From: Atherinomorus stipes
Lineage: Eukaryota; Chordata; Actinopteri; Atheriniformes; Atherinidae
Direction: 5' to 3'
Assembly: GCA_023101725.1 (NCBI GenBank)
Contig: JALJCO010003979.1
Location: 154,032-218,031 of the forward strand
Length of the DNA: 64,000 bases
The position numbers and the translations under genes are program-made. Shown here one piece after another: positions 34,965 through 45,349 of this stretch. Every line of letters starts with the position of its first letter. Position 1 is the stretch's first letter. A model generated the notes under the pieces. The model saw nothing but the letters and a program-made list of their open reading frames with translations. It had not been told where the DNA came from and ran no database searches.

Positions 34965-35100
34965 GTCTGTCCCCCGGCCCGTCTCCTGGTCTGTCCCCCT
35001 GTCTGTCCCACAGTCTGTCCCCTGGCCCATCTCCCGGTCTGTCCCCCGGTCCGTCCCCCGGTCTGTCCCACAGTCTGTCCCCCGGTCCGTCCTACTTTCC
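34965..35100. repeat. Short gtctgtcccccg repeat
   Basis: About nine imperfect copies of gtctgtcccccgg or ctgtcccacagt. Confidence 0.8.
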
Positions 35101-35424
35101 GGCTGCAGGTCGGCGCTGATCCGACTTCCTTCGGACTGGAGTTGAGTTTGTTCCAGAAAACGATGGTTCTCCTTCTGGCTGCTTCACAAACCAACAAAGA
35201 CGAGAGATTAAAGACGAGACAGAATCCTGGTTTTAGATCCTGGACAGACCCGAACCACAAGCATGGCTTCCTGTCCAGTCCACAGAAGCACACTGCAGCC
35301 AGAACCAGAACAGCAGACCCGTTCTGGACTAACGAGTCCATCTCACCACCGAGAGACGAACGATTCACTCTGAACCAGTCACATTTGTCCAGGTAGTCTC
35401 AGCTGGTCTGCAGCTTCTGTGTCC

Positions 35425-35930
35425 TCCGTCTGAGTCCACCAGGACAGATCTGAGTCCAGCAGGACAGATCTGAGTCCACCAGGACAGATCTGAGTCCACC
35501 AGGACAGATCTGGGTCCTCCAGGACAGGTCTGAGTCCACCAGGACAGATCTGAGTCCACCAGGACAGATCTGGGTCCTCCAGGACAGGTCTGAGTCCACC
35601 AGGACAGATCTGAGTCCACCAGGACAGATCTGAGTCCACCAGGACAGATCTGAGTCCACCAGGACAGATCTGGGTCCTCCAGGACAGGTCTGAGTCCACC
35701 AGGACAGATCTGAGTCCACCAGGACAGATCTGGGTCCTCCAGGACAGGTCTGAGTCCACCAGGACAGATCTGGGTCCTCCAGGACAGATCTGAGTCCACC
35801 AGGACAGATCTGGGTCCACCAGGACAGATCTGGGTCCTCCAGGACAGATCTGGGTCCTCCAGGACAGATCTGGGTCCTCCAGGACAGATCTGAGTCCACC
35901 AGGACAGATCTGGGTCCTCCAGGACAGGGG
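35425..35930. repeat. 20-bp minisatellite
   Basis: About 25 copies of a 20-bp unit in two forms, gagtccaccaggacagatct and gggtcctccaggacaggtct, in an alternating higher-order pattern in the middle of the array. Confidence 0.95.
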
Positions 35931-35939
35931 CTCCGTTTC

Positions 35940-36700
35940 CCCAGTCTGGTTTCAGGTCTTAGTTTGGTTCTTAGACCTGGTTCAGTTCTCAGTCAGACCA
36001 GAGTTCTGGTCCGAACCAGCGCTGGGACCGGACCGTCCTCAGACACAGACCAGGGTCAGTTTAGTGGACTTGGACCTGTCCCCAGACTTCAGAAGTCAGT
36101 GAACGCAACACGCGCCATCGTTTTCTCCTCAAACTCACCTCCGGGTCCGGCCCAAACCCCCGAGACCCGATCTCTGCTGTCCAGGTTCTGCCTGGGTCCA
36201 TCCCAGACCGGCGAGGATCAGCACCGGGGACCAGAACCAGAACCAGAACAGACGGAACATTCATGCTGAGATTTGACTTGGTTCTTCCTGAGTGAACCGG
36301 GTCAGACTGAACCGGACCATGTTCTGTCCCGCCAACGAGAACTGTGTGTGCACGTGTGTGCACGTGTGTGTGCACGTGCGTGTGTGCGTACAGTGTTTAC
36401 AGCTGCTTTCCTCTGTCACGTGTTTATGATGTACAGAAATCACATTATATTTTAATTGCAAGAATAAAACATCAGCACTTTACTTCGTTTGCTTCGTTTT
36501 TATTTACTCTGCAGGAAATAAATAAACAAGATCATTTCACGAATAAATACCAGCTGGAGAACGTGGAACGTTAAATTAAACTCAATGAAATAAATAGAAG
36601 TACGAGACGTGATGACATCACAACCAAACAATGCAGCCATGACAACAGGAGGATGACATCATTCATGATGACATCATAACAATCTGCAGTCTTATTTTGG
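35940..36700. other. Intergenic DNA, no gene recognised
   Basis: Contains ggttctggtccgaacc-like words and a gtgtgtgcacgtgtgtg tract (36344-36388). Nothing else was recognised. Confidence 0.4.
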
Positions 36701-36708
36701 CAAGTGTA

Positions 36709-36962
36709 TCTATCTGCGGCTCGCAACCCAGTGGGCGTGTCATAGAGTGGGCGTGTCCTAGAGTGGGCGTGTCCCAGAGTAGGCGTGTCGCATTGTGGGT
36801 GGGTCTGGTTAGGTTTAGGGGAGGGGTCAGGGGTAGGGCTAGATTTTACCGTGCTCTCATTGGCCTGGTGGGCGTGTCGTCGAGTAACGTCACTCTCCGA
36901 CACGCCCACTCTCCGACACGCCCACTCTCCGACACGCCCCTGTCTTGCGAGCCGCAGATAGA
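36709..36962. mobile_element. Foldback element just past the IL-17 stop codon
   Basis: Perfect 18-bp arms: tctatctgcggctcgcaa (36709-36726) and ttgcgagccgcagataga (36945-36962). Next to them, inner repeats gtgggcgtgtc on the left pair with gacacgcccac on the right. The right edge is 68 bases from the IL-17 stop, so it probably lies in that gene's 3' UTR. Confidence 0.8.
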
Positions 36963-37030
36963 CCCTTCTCTATTTTGGCCCAGTGGAGCCTCCGTAGGGA
37001 GGCGGCGCTGGTGCCGGCGCCGGCTGGGCT

Positions 37031-37551
37031 TCACTGCTGGACCTGGACCTGGACCGTGGGCCGAACGCAGGTGCAGCCCACCGCGATGAGGCGGCTCTCC
37101 AGGCGGAAGTGGTAGCCATGGCCCGCCTTGGGCTTGACCCGCCGCAGCACCAGAACCTGGTGCATGATGGGAACGGACCGCAGGTTCTGGTCCTCCTCCC
37201 CCTCCAGGTTCAGGCAGCCGGTCAGCAGGCAGCGAGCCTCCGACATCAGAGGCGTCAGTAGGGAGGGGTCGTGGGTGACGCTGTGGACGGAGACACAGGA
37301 GGGACAAACAGGTTAAACATGCGTCCATGTCTCCGTTCCGCCCAGTTGGGTTCTGCTGGGTTCTGCTGGGTTCTGCAGGGTTCTCACTTGTATGTCCACG
37401 GAGAGATGGAGGACGTCTCCAGAGATCGAAGGTTTCTGGGGGGAACTAAAGCGTCGGGTTCCAACAGCAGGGGGACGGTTTCTACTGCTGCACCATCAGA
37501 GGACTTCCTGCCAGATTTTGTTGTTTTTGGCATCACTGCAGCATCGGTCAC

Positions 37552-37610
<59 letters not shown>

Positions 37611-37626
37611 GGACAGCACAGGAAGC
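37031..37626 (-). CDS. il17a/f: Interleukin-17 A/F-type cytokine, last two coding exons
   Basis: IL-17 family members are secreted cystine-knot dimers that signal through IL-17 receptors. Two - strand exons join in phase: 37626-37388 (acceptor cttcctcag, donor gtgaga) and 37280-37031 (acceptor gtccacag, stop 37033-37031). Across the junction the protein reads SSISPWTYNVTHDPS, the family's SPW signature. Then come CLLTGC, RSVPIMHQVLVLRR, FRLESRLIAVGCTCVRP and a short QVQVQQ end. The four knot cysteines are present in C-x4-C and C-x-C. The motif order and SVPI..Q..VLRR fit the A/F subgroup better than C or D. Mammalian IL-17A also has two cysteines for an inter-chain bridge; I see no counterpart in these exons. 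The first exon here begins ASCAVL followed by 19 Met. The initial coding exon, expected to be very short, was not found with confidence. Confidence 0.9.
37552..37608 (-). repeat. (ATG)19 microsatellite within IL-17 coding exon
   Basis: Nineteen CAT triplets on the + strand, read as ATG on the coding strand and in frame with the cytokine. They encode a run of 19 methionines. Confidence 0.95.
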
Positions 37627-37696
37627 CTGAGGAAGAAACAGATCAGTTATCGTTTCAGTTTAACCCTGAAAATGTCTTTAACGTAAACCAGTGAAA

Positions 37697-38690
37697 CAGA
37701 ACCTTTAATCCCAGTCAGCATCAGAACCTTTAATCCCAGTCAGCAGCAGAACCTTTAATCCCAGTCAGCAGCAGAACCTTTAATCCCAGTCAGCATCAGA
37801 ACCTTTAATCCCAGTCAGCAGCAGAACCTTTAATCCCAGTCAGCATCAGAACCTTTAATCCCAGTCAGCATCAGAACCTTTAATCCCAGTCAGCATCAGA
37901 ACCTTTAATCCCAGTCAGCATCAGAACCTTTAATCCCAGTCACCATCAGAACCTTTAATCCCAGTCAGCGTAAGAACCTTTAATCCCAGTCAGCATCAGA
38001 ACCTTTAATCCCAGTCAGCATCAGAACCTTTAATCCCAGTCAGCATCAGAACCTTTAATCCCAGTCAGCATCAGAACCTTTAATCCCAGTCAGCATCAGA
38101 ACCATTAATCCCAGTTAGCATCAGAACCATTAATCCCAGTCACCATCAGAACCTTTAATCCCAGTCACCATCAGAACCTTTAATCCCAGTCAGCATCAGA
38201 ACCTTTAATCCCACTCAGCATCAGAACCTTTAATCCCAGTCAGCATCAGAACCTTTAATCCCAGTCAGCATCAGAACCTTTAATCCCAGTCACCATCAGA
38301 ACCATTAATCCCAGTCAGCATCAGAACCTTTAATCCCAGTCAGCATCAGAACCTTTAATCCCAGTCACCATCAGAACTTTTAATCCCAGTCACCATCAGA
38401 ACCTTTAATCCCAGTCACCATCAGAACCTTTAATCCCAGTCAGCATCAGAACCTTTAATCCCAGTCAGCATCAGAACCTTTAATCCCAGTCAGCGTAAGA
38501 ACCTTTAATCCCAGTCACCATCAGAACCTTTAATCCCAGTCAGCATCCAGAACCATTAATCCCAGTCAGCATCAGAACCTTTAATCCCAGTCAGCATCAG
38601 AATCTTTAATCCCAGTCAGCAGCAGAACCTTTAATCCCAGTCAGCAGCAGAACCTTTAATCCCAGTCAGCAGCAGAACTGTTATAAACTG
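37697..38690. repeat. 25-bp minisatellite upstream of IL-17 exon
   Basis: About 40 copies of a 25-bp unit, cagaacctttaatcccagtc plus agcat, with variants caccat, agcagca and gcgta. It begins about 70 bases 5' of the IL-17 exon on the - strand, in the probable first intron or upstream region. Confidence 0.96.
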
Positions 38691-38799
38691 AACGTTGAAA
38701 AACGTTGCTGAGCAGCTGAACGAACATGTTAACTATGGAAATAAGCTCAATCCAATTCAGTTTTGTTTAAAACAATAACTGCATGTTGTTATTCCCTGG

Positions 38800-39308
38800 A
38801 TGTAATCTAATAATCTGGCAGGGTGGATGGATGATGTCGTTCTGGGTCTCTGTAGAGCATTCGATATCTGTTAACTATTCTGTGCTCTCGCTGTCCTCCA
38901 ACACCATCACCTGGTTCCAATCATGTGTCTCAGATCGCTACCAGTATGTAAGGATCACAGAGGAAGCTTTTTGCTTGGAGTCTGGCTTCGGGTGTACCGC
39001 AGGGGTCAATCTTGGGGCCGTTGCTATTCAGTTTATATGTTAAAGATCTACCTCCCGTCTGTGATGGTGAGGAGGTCCTGATGTATGCAGATGACACGGT
39101 CATCTTCACTTACGGGACGGATGCAGATGTAGTTGCTGCTAAATTATCTGTGGCAACACTGAAGGCAACAGAGGAACCTGTCACAACGTCCTTCAAGTCA
39201 ACAAGATTATCCTTCTATCACTCAGGCAGTCAAATTATTCAGAATGTTGAGGATGTTAAATGTCTGGGTGTCATTTTACACCCCCCCACACTTAATTTTA
39301 ATATATGA
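38800..39308 (+). pseudogene. LINE reverse transcriptase fragment
   Basis: Broken frames give SVNYSVLSLSSNTITWFQSC and VSDRYQYVRI, then LGPLLFSLYVKDLPPVCDG and YADDTVIFTYGTDADVVAA, which is the catalytic YADD box. CLGVILHPP resembles the downstream LG.. box. At least two frameshifts separate them. It is a decayed non-LTR element of L2/Rex-like appearance; the clade is uncertain. Confidence 0.8.
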
Positions 39309-39309
39309 A

Positions 39310-39955
39310 GAAAGTTTGGAGCGTGATGGTGGTGGTTAGACACTTGCATATGTCAAAGATTACCAACAATATTTGTATTTTTTATGACGTGTCAAAAACT
39401 CCCTCTGGTGTCCCTCATGGACAAACGTGTCCCATTGACTTCCATTAAAACTCCATATTTTAATCCAACTGTCATTACGGTTGAAAAGTTCATATTCTTC
39501 AACGTCAGCATTTCATTAGGAAGAGAAGAGGTGATATTTGACATTTTTAGGTGCAGGAACGATTTCTGTCCAACTCAAAACTACCAAACATTCAATTGGT
39601 TTTAAGATTTTAACTCTTTAAATGTCAGTTTGAATGTTTGAATTGGCGACTCATTCATTAAAAAACAACAAATGTGAATTATTGTGCATGATAAATACTC
39701 CAGGGACGGGTTTGGTGGTGGTTACACACTTTCACATGTCAAAGATTAGCAACAACATTGATCCGATTCCATTTGTATTTTTTAGTTTCTGTATCGGAAA
39801 CTCCCTCAGATGAACCTCGTGTCTTTGTTCCTTCAGTTTTTGTGGGATTTTTGTAATGAATGAGTCGGCAATTCACACATTCAAACTGGCATTTAAACAG
39901 TTGAAACCTTAAACACAACTGAATGTTTGGTAGTTTGAGTGACGCAGAAGTTGTT
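39310..39955. mobile_element. Partly duplicated and inverted repeat segment
   Basis: ggtggtggttagacacttg and atgtcaaagattaccaacaa near 39325 recur as a direct copy near 39712. The segment ccaaacattcaattggtttt with cgactcattcatta (39587-39660) recurs inverted at 39860-39945. The arrangement suggests a foldback element plus a partial duplication. The family is unknown. Confidence 0.55.
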
Positions 39956-40615
39956 TAGATAATTTATGAGAAAAATGATGACTGTATGATGATTATAGCA
40001 GCTTTTGTGCGCGGACACTTTTGTCCACAAGGGTAACAAGAGGGTGCAAAATTCTTCTCCTGAGAAGACGTGTGAGGGGGGCAAACACCATATTTTAAAA
40101 AATTGTCTAAAAAGAAGAGTTATTGCTGCACCACAGCTGAAATGACCACAAAGTTTAAAAAAAGGCCAAAATGGCCAAAAGTGTCTGGAGGACGGCAGAA
40201 GGGTTAAATCTGTGACGGGAAACGTCCTCATCACAGCACAAGTTCCTGCACGTTATCGTCTGATCATTTTACATGACATCATTTCAAACATGTGACGGCT
40301 ACATGCTGCCACGTCACGCCACATTTCCTCCAGGACCCCCCCCAAAACAGGGTTTTAATCTCCATGGGAAAATAAAGTTTCAATGAAAAAAATTATAGAT
40401 CTTTTATTTCTCATTTCATTTTATTTAAAATTTTTAAATCGAATTTAAAAAATTTTGAATAAATAACTAAAATTAATTGCTGTGATTATTTAAAAAAAAA
40501 AGACCCACTGAGGACAGAAAAGGCCCCCCGTAAGAGCTCCATTCATATCTGAAAATAATGGAAAGGCCAAAAGCATAAAGACCAACCAGAACCAGAACCA
40601 GAATTTATTCCTACA
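39956..40615. other. Intergenic AT-rich DNA
   Basis: No gene or named repeat recognised. Confidence 0.4.
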
Positions 40616-41175
40616 CACTCAGAAACAGAGGTACCAGTTTGTCCCTAAAAGGGTCCAAAGCTTGTTGCTGGGGGGTTCCTTTCTGAAAGACATTTCTGTA
40701 CCTTCATGGTCCATTTTTGTACCTTATCAAGCTGTATGAGTTAATAAATTACAATTAAACCAATTAAAGATGATGAATAAAAGTCAATAAAATAGAGATT
40801 ATGACAACAATCAAAGATGCTAATAATAAATGAATAATTATTATAGAAATATTAGGCCAAACACAAATATAATTATACATATAATTATTACTATGATTAT
40901 TATGAAAATCATAATATAATAACTATAATTATACTACTGTTTAGAAGTACTGCTATTTATAGTTATTGTACAAGCTACACACATTTTTCAATGCTGCAGG
41001 TACCCTTAGGGTTGGAATGGTACAAATGTGTACTTTATATTACTTTGGAGCCTTTTTCATAGTATATAGGTACTTCTGGCCTCATAAATACCAATATTGT
41101 ACTTTTGAGAGAACATTTGTAATAAATGTACGTACAGGTACAGAAACGTTCCTGTTTCGTACCTGTTTATGAGTG
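40616..41175 (-). mobile_element. MITE with cactcaaaaata-type termini, copy 2
   Basis: It starts cactcagaaacagaggtacc and ends gtacctgtttatgagtg. The interior (ccttcatggtccatttttgt, then accttatcaagctgtatgag) is the reverse complement of the copy at 13231-13792. Confidence 0.85.
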
Positions 41176-41179
41176 TACC

Positions 41180-41885
41180 AGAACTTTGTAGAAACAGCAG
41201 CAGATCGGCACTGAATCTTTCCTCATCTGCATATCATTTCTCCATCTCGGCTTTCAGGCATTGAAACAAACACAGAAACTATTTCCATGTTTCCTCCTTT
41301 TGCAGTTATTTCTGCTACTTTTTACCTTCTATCCTCACAAACCAGCTCCTCCTCATCATCAGAAAGCTCTTCTTTCTTTATTTCAGACATAGAGGATCAT
41401 TATTTTCTTCTTTTCAGACACACATAACTTTCTGCACACTTGTTGATCTTTGGCTGCTCCTGATTGGACGTTACTGTCAGTTTAAGCTCTCTGATTGGTG
41501 GAAAGTTGGACGGAAGCGTCTTCATCATCATGTCCAGGTCTAAACAAAGGTCTCTTAGCAACATAGTAGTGATGGTGATGTTTATGATGAAGATGGGATA
41601 AATAACGGTGTTATCATGTCTGGATGTTAACTAAAGGGTTAAACTTCTGTGTTTTTATTTTAGAAAACCAGGCAGGACCTCAAATAGCAAAACGAGGCGT
41701 GGAGTTTTATTCTATTTTCAGTTTAAAAAGAAAACTCCATATGGCTTCATTATGTATTTAATATTGACCCTGTTGGGCTTCCGTAATACAACTCTGAGTT
41801 TGATTTGATCACAAATACACATTTCAGACTCTGCACGGGCCTTCCCCTTTAAGTTGTTGATATCTGTCTTCATGTTCTTATCGCA
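41180..41885. other. Intergenic DNA, nothing recognised
   Basis: AT-rich unique-looking sequence without exon-like frames. Confidence 0.4.
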
Positions 41886-42425
41886 TCTTAATTTAATTTA
41901 ATTTAATTTAATTTAATTTAATTTAATTTAATTTAATTTAATTTAATTTAATTTAATTTAATTTAATTCAATTTAATTTAGTCAAGTTAAGCTCAATTTA
42001 TATTAATTAGGTTAAATTTGATTAATTTAATTTAATTTAATTCAATTTAATTTAATTTAGTCAAGTTAAGCTCAATTTATATTAATTTAGTTCAATTTGA
42101 TTAATTTAATTTAATTTAATTTAGTCAAGTTAAGCTCAATTTATATTAATTTAGTTCAATTTGATTAATTTAATTTAATTTAATTTAATTTAGTCAAGTT
42201 AAGCTCAATTTATATTAATTTAGTTCAATTTGATTAATTTAATTTAATTTAATTCAGTTCAGTCAAGTTAAGTTTTATTCAATTTACTTCAATTTCATTT
42301 CATTTCATTCAAATTCAAATTCAATTCAATTTAATTCAATTCAATTCAATTCAATTCAATTTAATTTAATTTAATTTAATTTAATTTAATTTAATTTAAT
42401 CTAGCTCAGTGTAATTTAATTTAAC
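41886..42425. repeat. (TTTAA)n pentamer array with higher-order duplication
   Basis: Long runs of aattt pentamers. A segment beginning tagtcaagttaagctcaatt and continuing tatattaatt is repeated four times at about 41980, 42057, 42122 and 42191, so the array also has a 65-77-bp higher-order unit. Confidence 0.93.
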
Positions 42426-42429
42426 ATTT

Positions 42430-43100
42430 GTTTTTGATGGACGTCCTCTGGTTCACAGAAATTAACCGAACTTGAAACACGTCTCCGAACTTCGTACAAA
42501 GCGAAGTCAGGTCTCAGAAAGCGTCTCTCACCGTCGCTCTGGAGGAGCAGGTCGCTGGACTCATGATGCTGGTTGCAGCTCTTTCACACGTCTGGGCTGG
42601 TCTTTGTTGGGCAAAGGCTCCCGAGGCTCAGCTGGAGATCAGGATGTTGAGGTGTTGCAGATCGTCTTCTTCTCTGCTGATGTTGTGGTGGAGTCCGATT
42701 TTATCCTGATCAGCACGGCGGTGGCTCTTCCTGTGATGATGTCACCACCCGTCTTTCCCTCTGCGGATCTTTGATCCTCCTCTGTAAACCACGGCGACCT
42801 GAATGCATGACGAGGCTGAACATCGACCCACTTTCACGCCGACATGCAGGTGAAATGGTTCTGCACGTAAAGACCAAGCAGATTTTCTAGGTCACGTCAT
42901 CGTCTGCAGCTTCCACACAAACTCTGAGATCATCAAATGTGGAGTTGATCTGCAAACATCCGAACTTCGTTTCTTCAAAAGCAGAATCTCACACGTGGGT
43001 GAAAACCAGGATCTGGAACCTCGGTTCAGTTTCACATCACAACCAGAAAACTCCGGCTTCACGCAGCAGGTTTGAGTTTCAGCGTCACAAATTCAGTTTG
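42430..43100. other. Intergenic DNA, no supported gene
   Basis: A 100-codon open frame (42472-42774) has no recognisable domain and no exon evidence. It is not called as a gene. Confidence 0.4.
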
Positions 43101-43103
43101 ATG

Positions 43104-43316
43104 TTGAAAAATCCAGAACTGGGTCGGTCCAGAACTGGGTCGGTCCAGAACTGGATCGGTCCAGAACTGGGTCGGTCCAGAACTGGGTTGGTCCAGAACT
43201 GGCTCGGTCCAGAACTGGCTCGGTCCAGAACTGAGTCAGTACAGGACTGGGTCGGTCCAGAACTGAGTCAGTCCAGAACTGGGTCGGTCCAGAACTGGCT
43301 CGGTCCAGAACCCAGA
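43104..43316. repeat. 16-bp minisatellite
   Basis: About 13 copies of gtccagaactgggtcg, with variants gtccagaactggctcg and gtccagaactgagtca. Confidence 0.94.
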
Positions 43317-43375
43317 AGAATAAGTGTTTGGGTGTTTTTTAGACGTTAGAAACAGCGGGCTGTCGGTTAAATATC

Positions 43376-43387
43376 GGGGGGGGGGGG

Positions 43388-43425
<38 letters not shown>
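43376..43425 (+). repeat. 50-base G tract
   Basis: Forty-nine G and one C (43388) without other interruption. Strong G-quadruplex potential; the true length is uncertain because such runs are poorly sequenced. Confidence 0.9.
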
Positions 43426-43426
<1 letters not shown>

Positions 43427-43439
43427 CCGATACTCCATT

Positions 43440-44640
43440 TTAAGGCCCAGGACTTTTTTGTGTGTGTGGTTCTGGTCCTGGTCCTGGAACAGTGGACCAG
43501 CTCTACACCCTCTTCAGGATCCTGGAGGGGGGATGGGAGTTCGCCCAACCAGTCTACATGTGCTTTGTGGATTGTGGGGATTCCTGTGGGGGGGTCTCCG
43601 GGAGTACGGGGTGCCGGACCCCCTTGTTCGAGCTGTCCGGTCCCTGTACGACCGGTACCAGAGCTTGGTCCGCATTTCCGGCTGTAGGTCGGATCCATTC
43701 CCGGTGAGAGTTGGACTCCGCCATGGCTGCCCTTTATCCCCGATCCTGTTCAGAACCTTTATGGACCGGATTTCTAGTCCAGCCGAGGTGTTGAGGGGAT
43801 CCGGTTTGGTGGCCTCAGGATCCGGTTTGGTGGCCTCAGGATCGGGTCTCTGCTGTTTGCAGATGATGTGGTTCTGTTGGCGTCATCGGGCCGTGATCTC
43901 CGGCTCTCGCTGGAGCGATTTGCAGCCGAGTGTGACGCGGCCGGGATGAGAATCAGCACCTCCAAATCCGAGACCATGGTCCTCGCCCGGAAAAGGGGGG
44001 AGTGTCCTCTCCGGGTCGGGGGGAGGTCCTGCCCCAGGTGGAGGAGTTCAGGTATCCCTGGTCTTATTCAGGACTGAGGGACGGATGGAGATGGACAGAT
44101 GGATCGGTGCGGCGTCTGCAGTGATGAAGACTCTGCATCGGTCCGTCGTGGTGAAGAAGGAGAAGCTCTGGATTTACCGTCCATCTACGTCCCCCCCTCA
44201 CCTATGGCCATGAGCTGTGGGTCATGACCCAAAGAACCAGATCGCAGGTACAAGCGGCCGAAATGAGTTTCCTCCGCAGGGGGGCCGGGCTCTCCCTTAG
44301 AGATGGGGGGAGGAGCTCGGTCATCCGGGAGGGGCTCAAAGTAGAGCTGCTGCTCCTCCGTATAGAGAGGAGCCAGATGAGGAGGCTCGGGCATCTGGTC
44401 AGGATGCCTCCTGGACGCCTCCCTGGTGAGGAGTTCCAGGCATGTCGCATCCCGGACAAGACCCCAAGAAAAACCCAGACCACGTCTCCCGGCTGGCCTG
44501 GGAATGACTCGGGATCCCCCGGATGAGCTGGTGGGTGTGGCCGGGGGGGGGGGGAGTCTGGGCTTCCCTGCTCAAGCGGCTCCCACCAAGACCCGATCCC
44601 GGATAAGCAGAAGAAGACGGTCCGATTTGATTTGATAAAT
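43440..44640 (+). pseudogene. Decayed LINE, reverse transcriptase to 3' end
   Basis: The + strand holds pieces of a non-LTR retrotransposon: YMCFVDCGD (the usual FVDLEKAYD box, damaged), LREYGVPDPLVRAVRSLYDR, then VRVGLRHGCPLSPILFRTFM and FADDVVLLASSGRDLRLSLE with the catalytic FADD at about 43856. Further on are RISTSKSETMVLARKRGECP, TYGHELWVMTQRTRSQVQAA and RRLGHLVRMPPGRLPGEEF. The pieces are joined by many frameshifts. The 5' end is truncated next to the G tract. Confidence 0.88.
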
Positions 44641-44644
44641 TTCA

Positions 44645-45074
44645 TATTTACCTCCAACAATGCGGGTTTATTCATTACTGCTTATTTACTTCAGAGCCGT
44701 GTCTTCAGGAACACGACATGAATCTGATACTCGCTGTGGCTGATCAGGTTCATCAGTTCCTTCAGAAATACGTGCACGACTCTCAAAGGTTTTCTTGAAT
44801 GACCAAATGTGAATGTTTCATATCAAAACTCATCTTGTACCTTTCAGCTCGTGTGTGTGAACCGGATCGGATAAGATGGAGATAACATGAACAATCTTCT
44901 GCGTCACGATTTCTCTGCACCATCTAGTTTCTTCTCTTTCATGTGAAACACTTTATGCAACTGGAGACATTTTGACATTCTGGTGTGTTTGCAAGGATTC
45001 CTCCGGGGCCCCCGGGGGCCCCGGGTCTCTCTGGGGTTCTAAGTTCTGCATCATATCCTTTATCCACTGGTTGT
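44645..45074. other. Intergenic DNA, nothing recognised
   Basis: Unique-looking sequence. A gggcccccgggggccccggg palindrome lies near 45007-45026 and a C run near 45090. Confidence 0.4.
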
Positions 45075-45349
45075 GCGGCTGCATAAGTTCCCCCCCCCCC
45101 CCCCATTAAAATCAGCTGCCAGTGAAATAAGCTGAAATTGAAAAAAGTGACAATGAATAAAAATTAAATGAAAATCATGATATTAATTTTCAATTGTGGT
45201 TCAATAGAAATATCAAAAACAAACAAAAAATAAAAGAAGTAAACAAGCATGATGGGGCTCCAAAGCTAGATTGTTGTTGAGCAGCACTTCACTGCAATCA
45301 GGTGTTTTCTGTGGCGTCCAATCAGACGTCTGCACCTGTTGACAGGTAC

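Noticed and set aside
38704..38727. Candidate first coding exon of the IL-17 gene on the - strand (ATG at 38727, reading MFVQLLSN, phase-compatible)
   Set aside because: The following donor would be GTTTTT, which is a poor match, and no promoter elements were evident. It is kept only as a possibility.
42472..42774. 100-codon + strand open frame
   Set aside because: No recognisable domain, splice partner or promoter. Length is within chance expectation.
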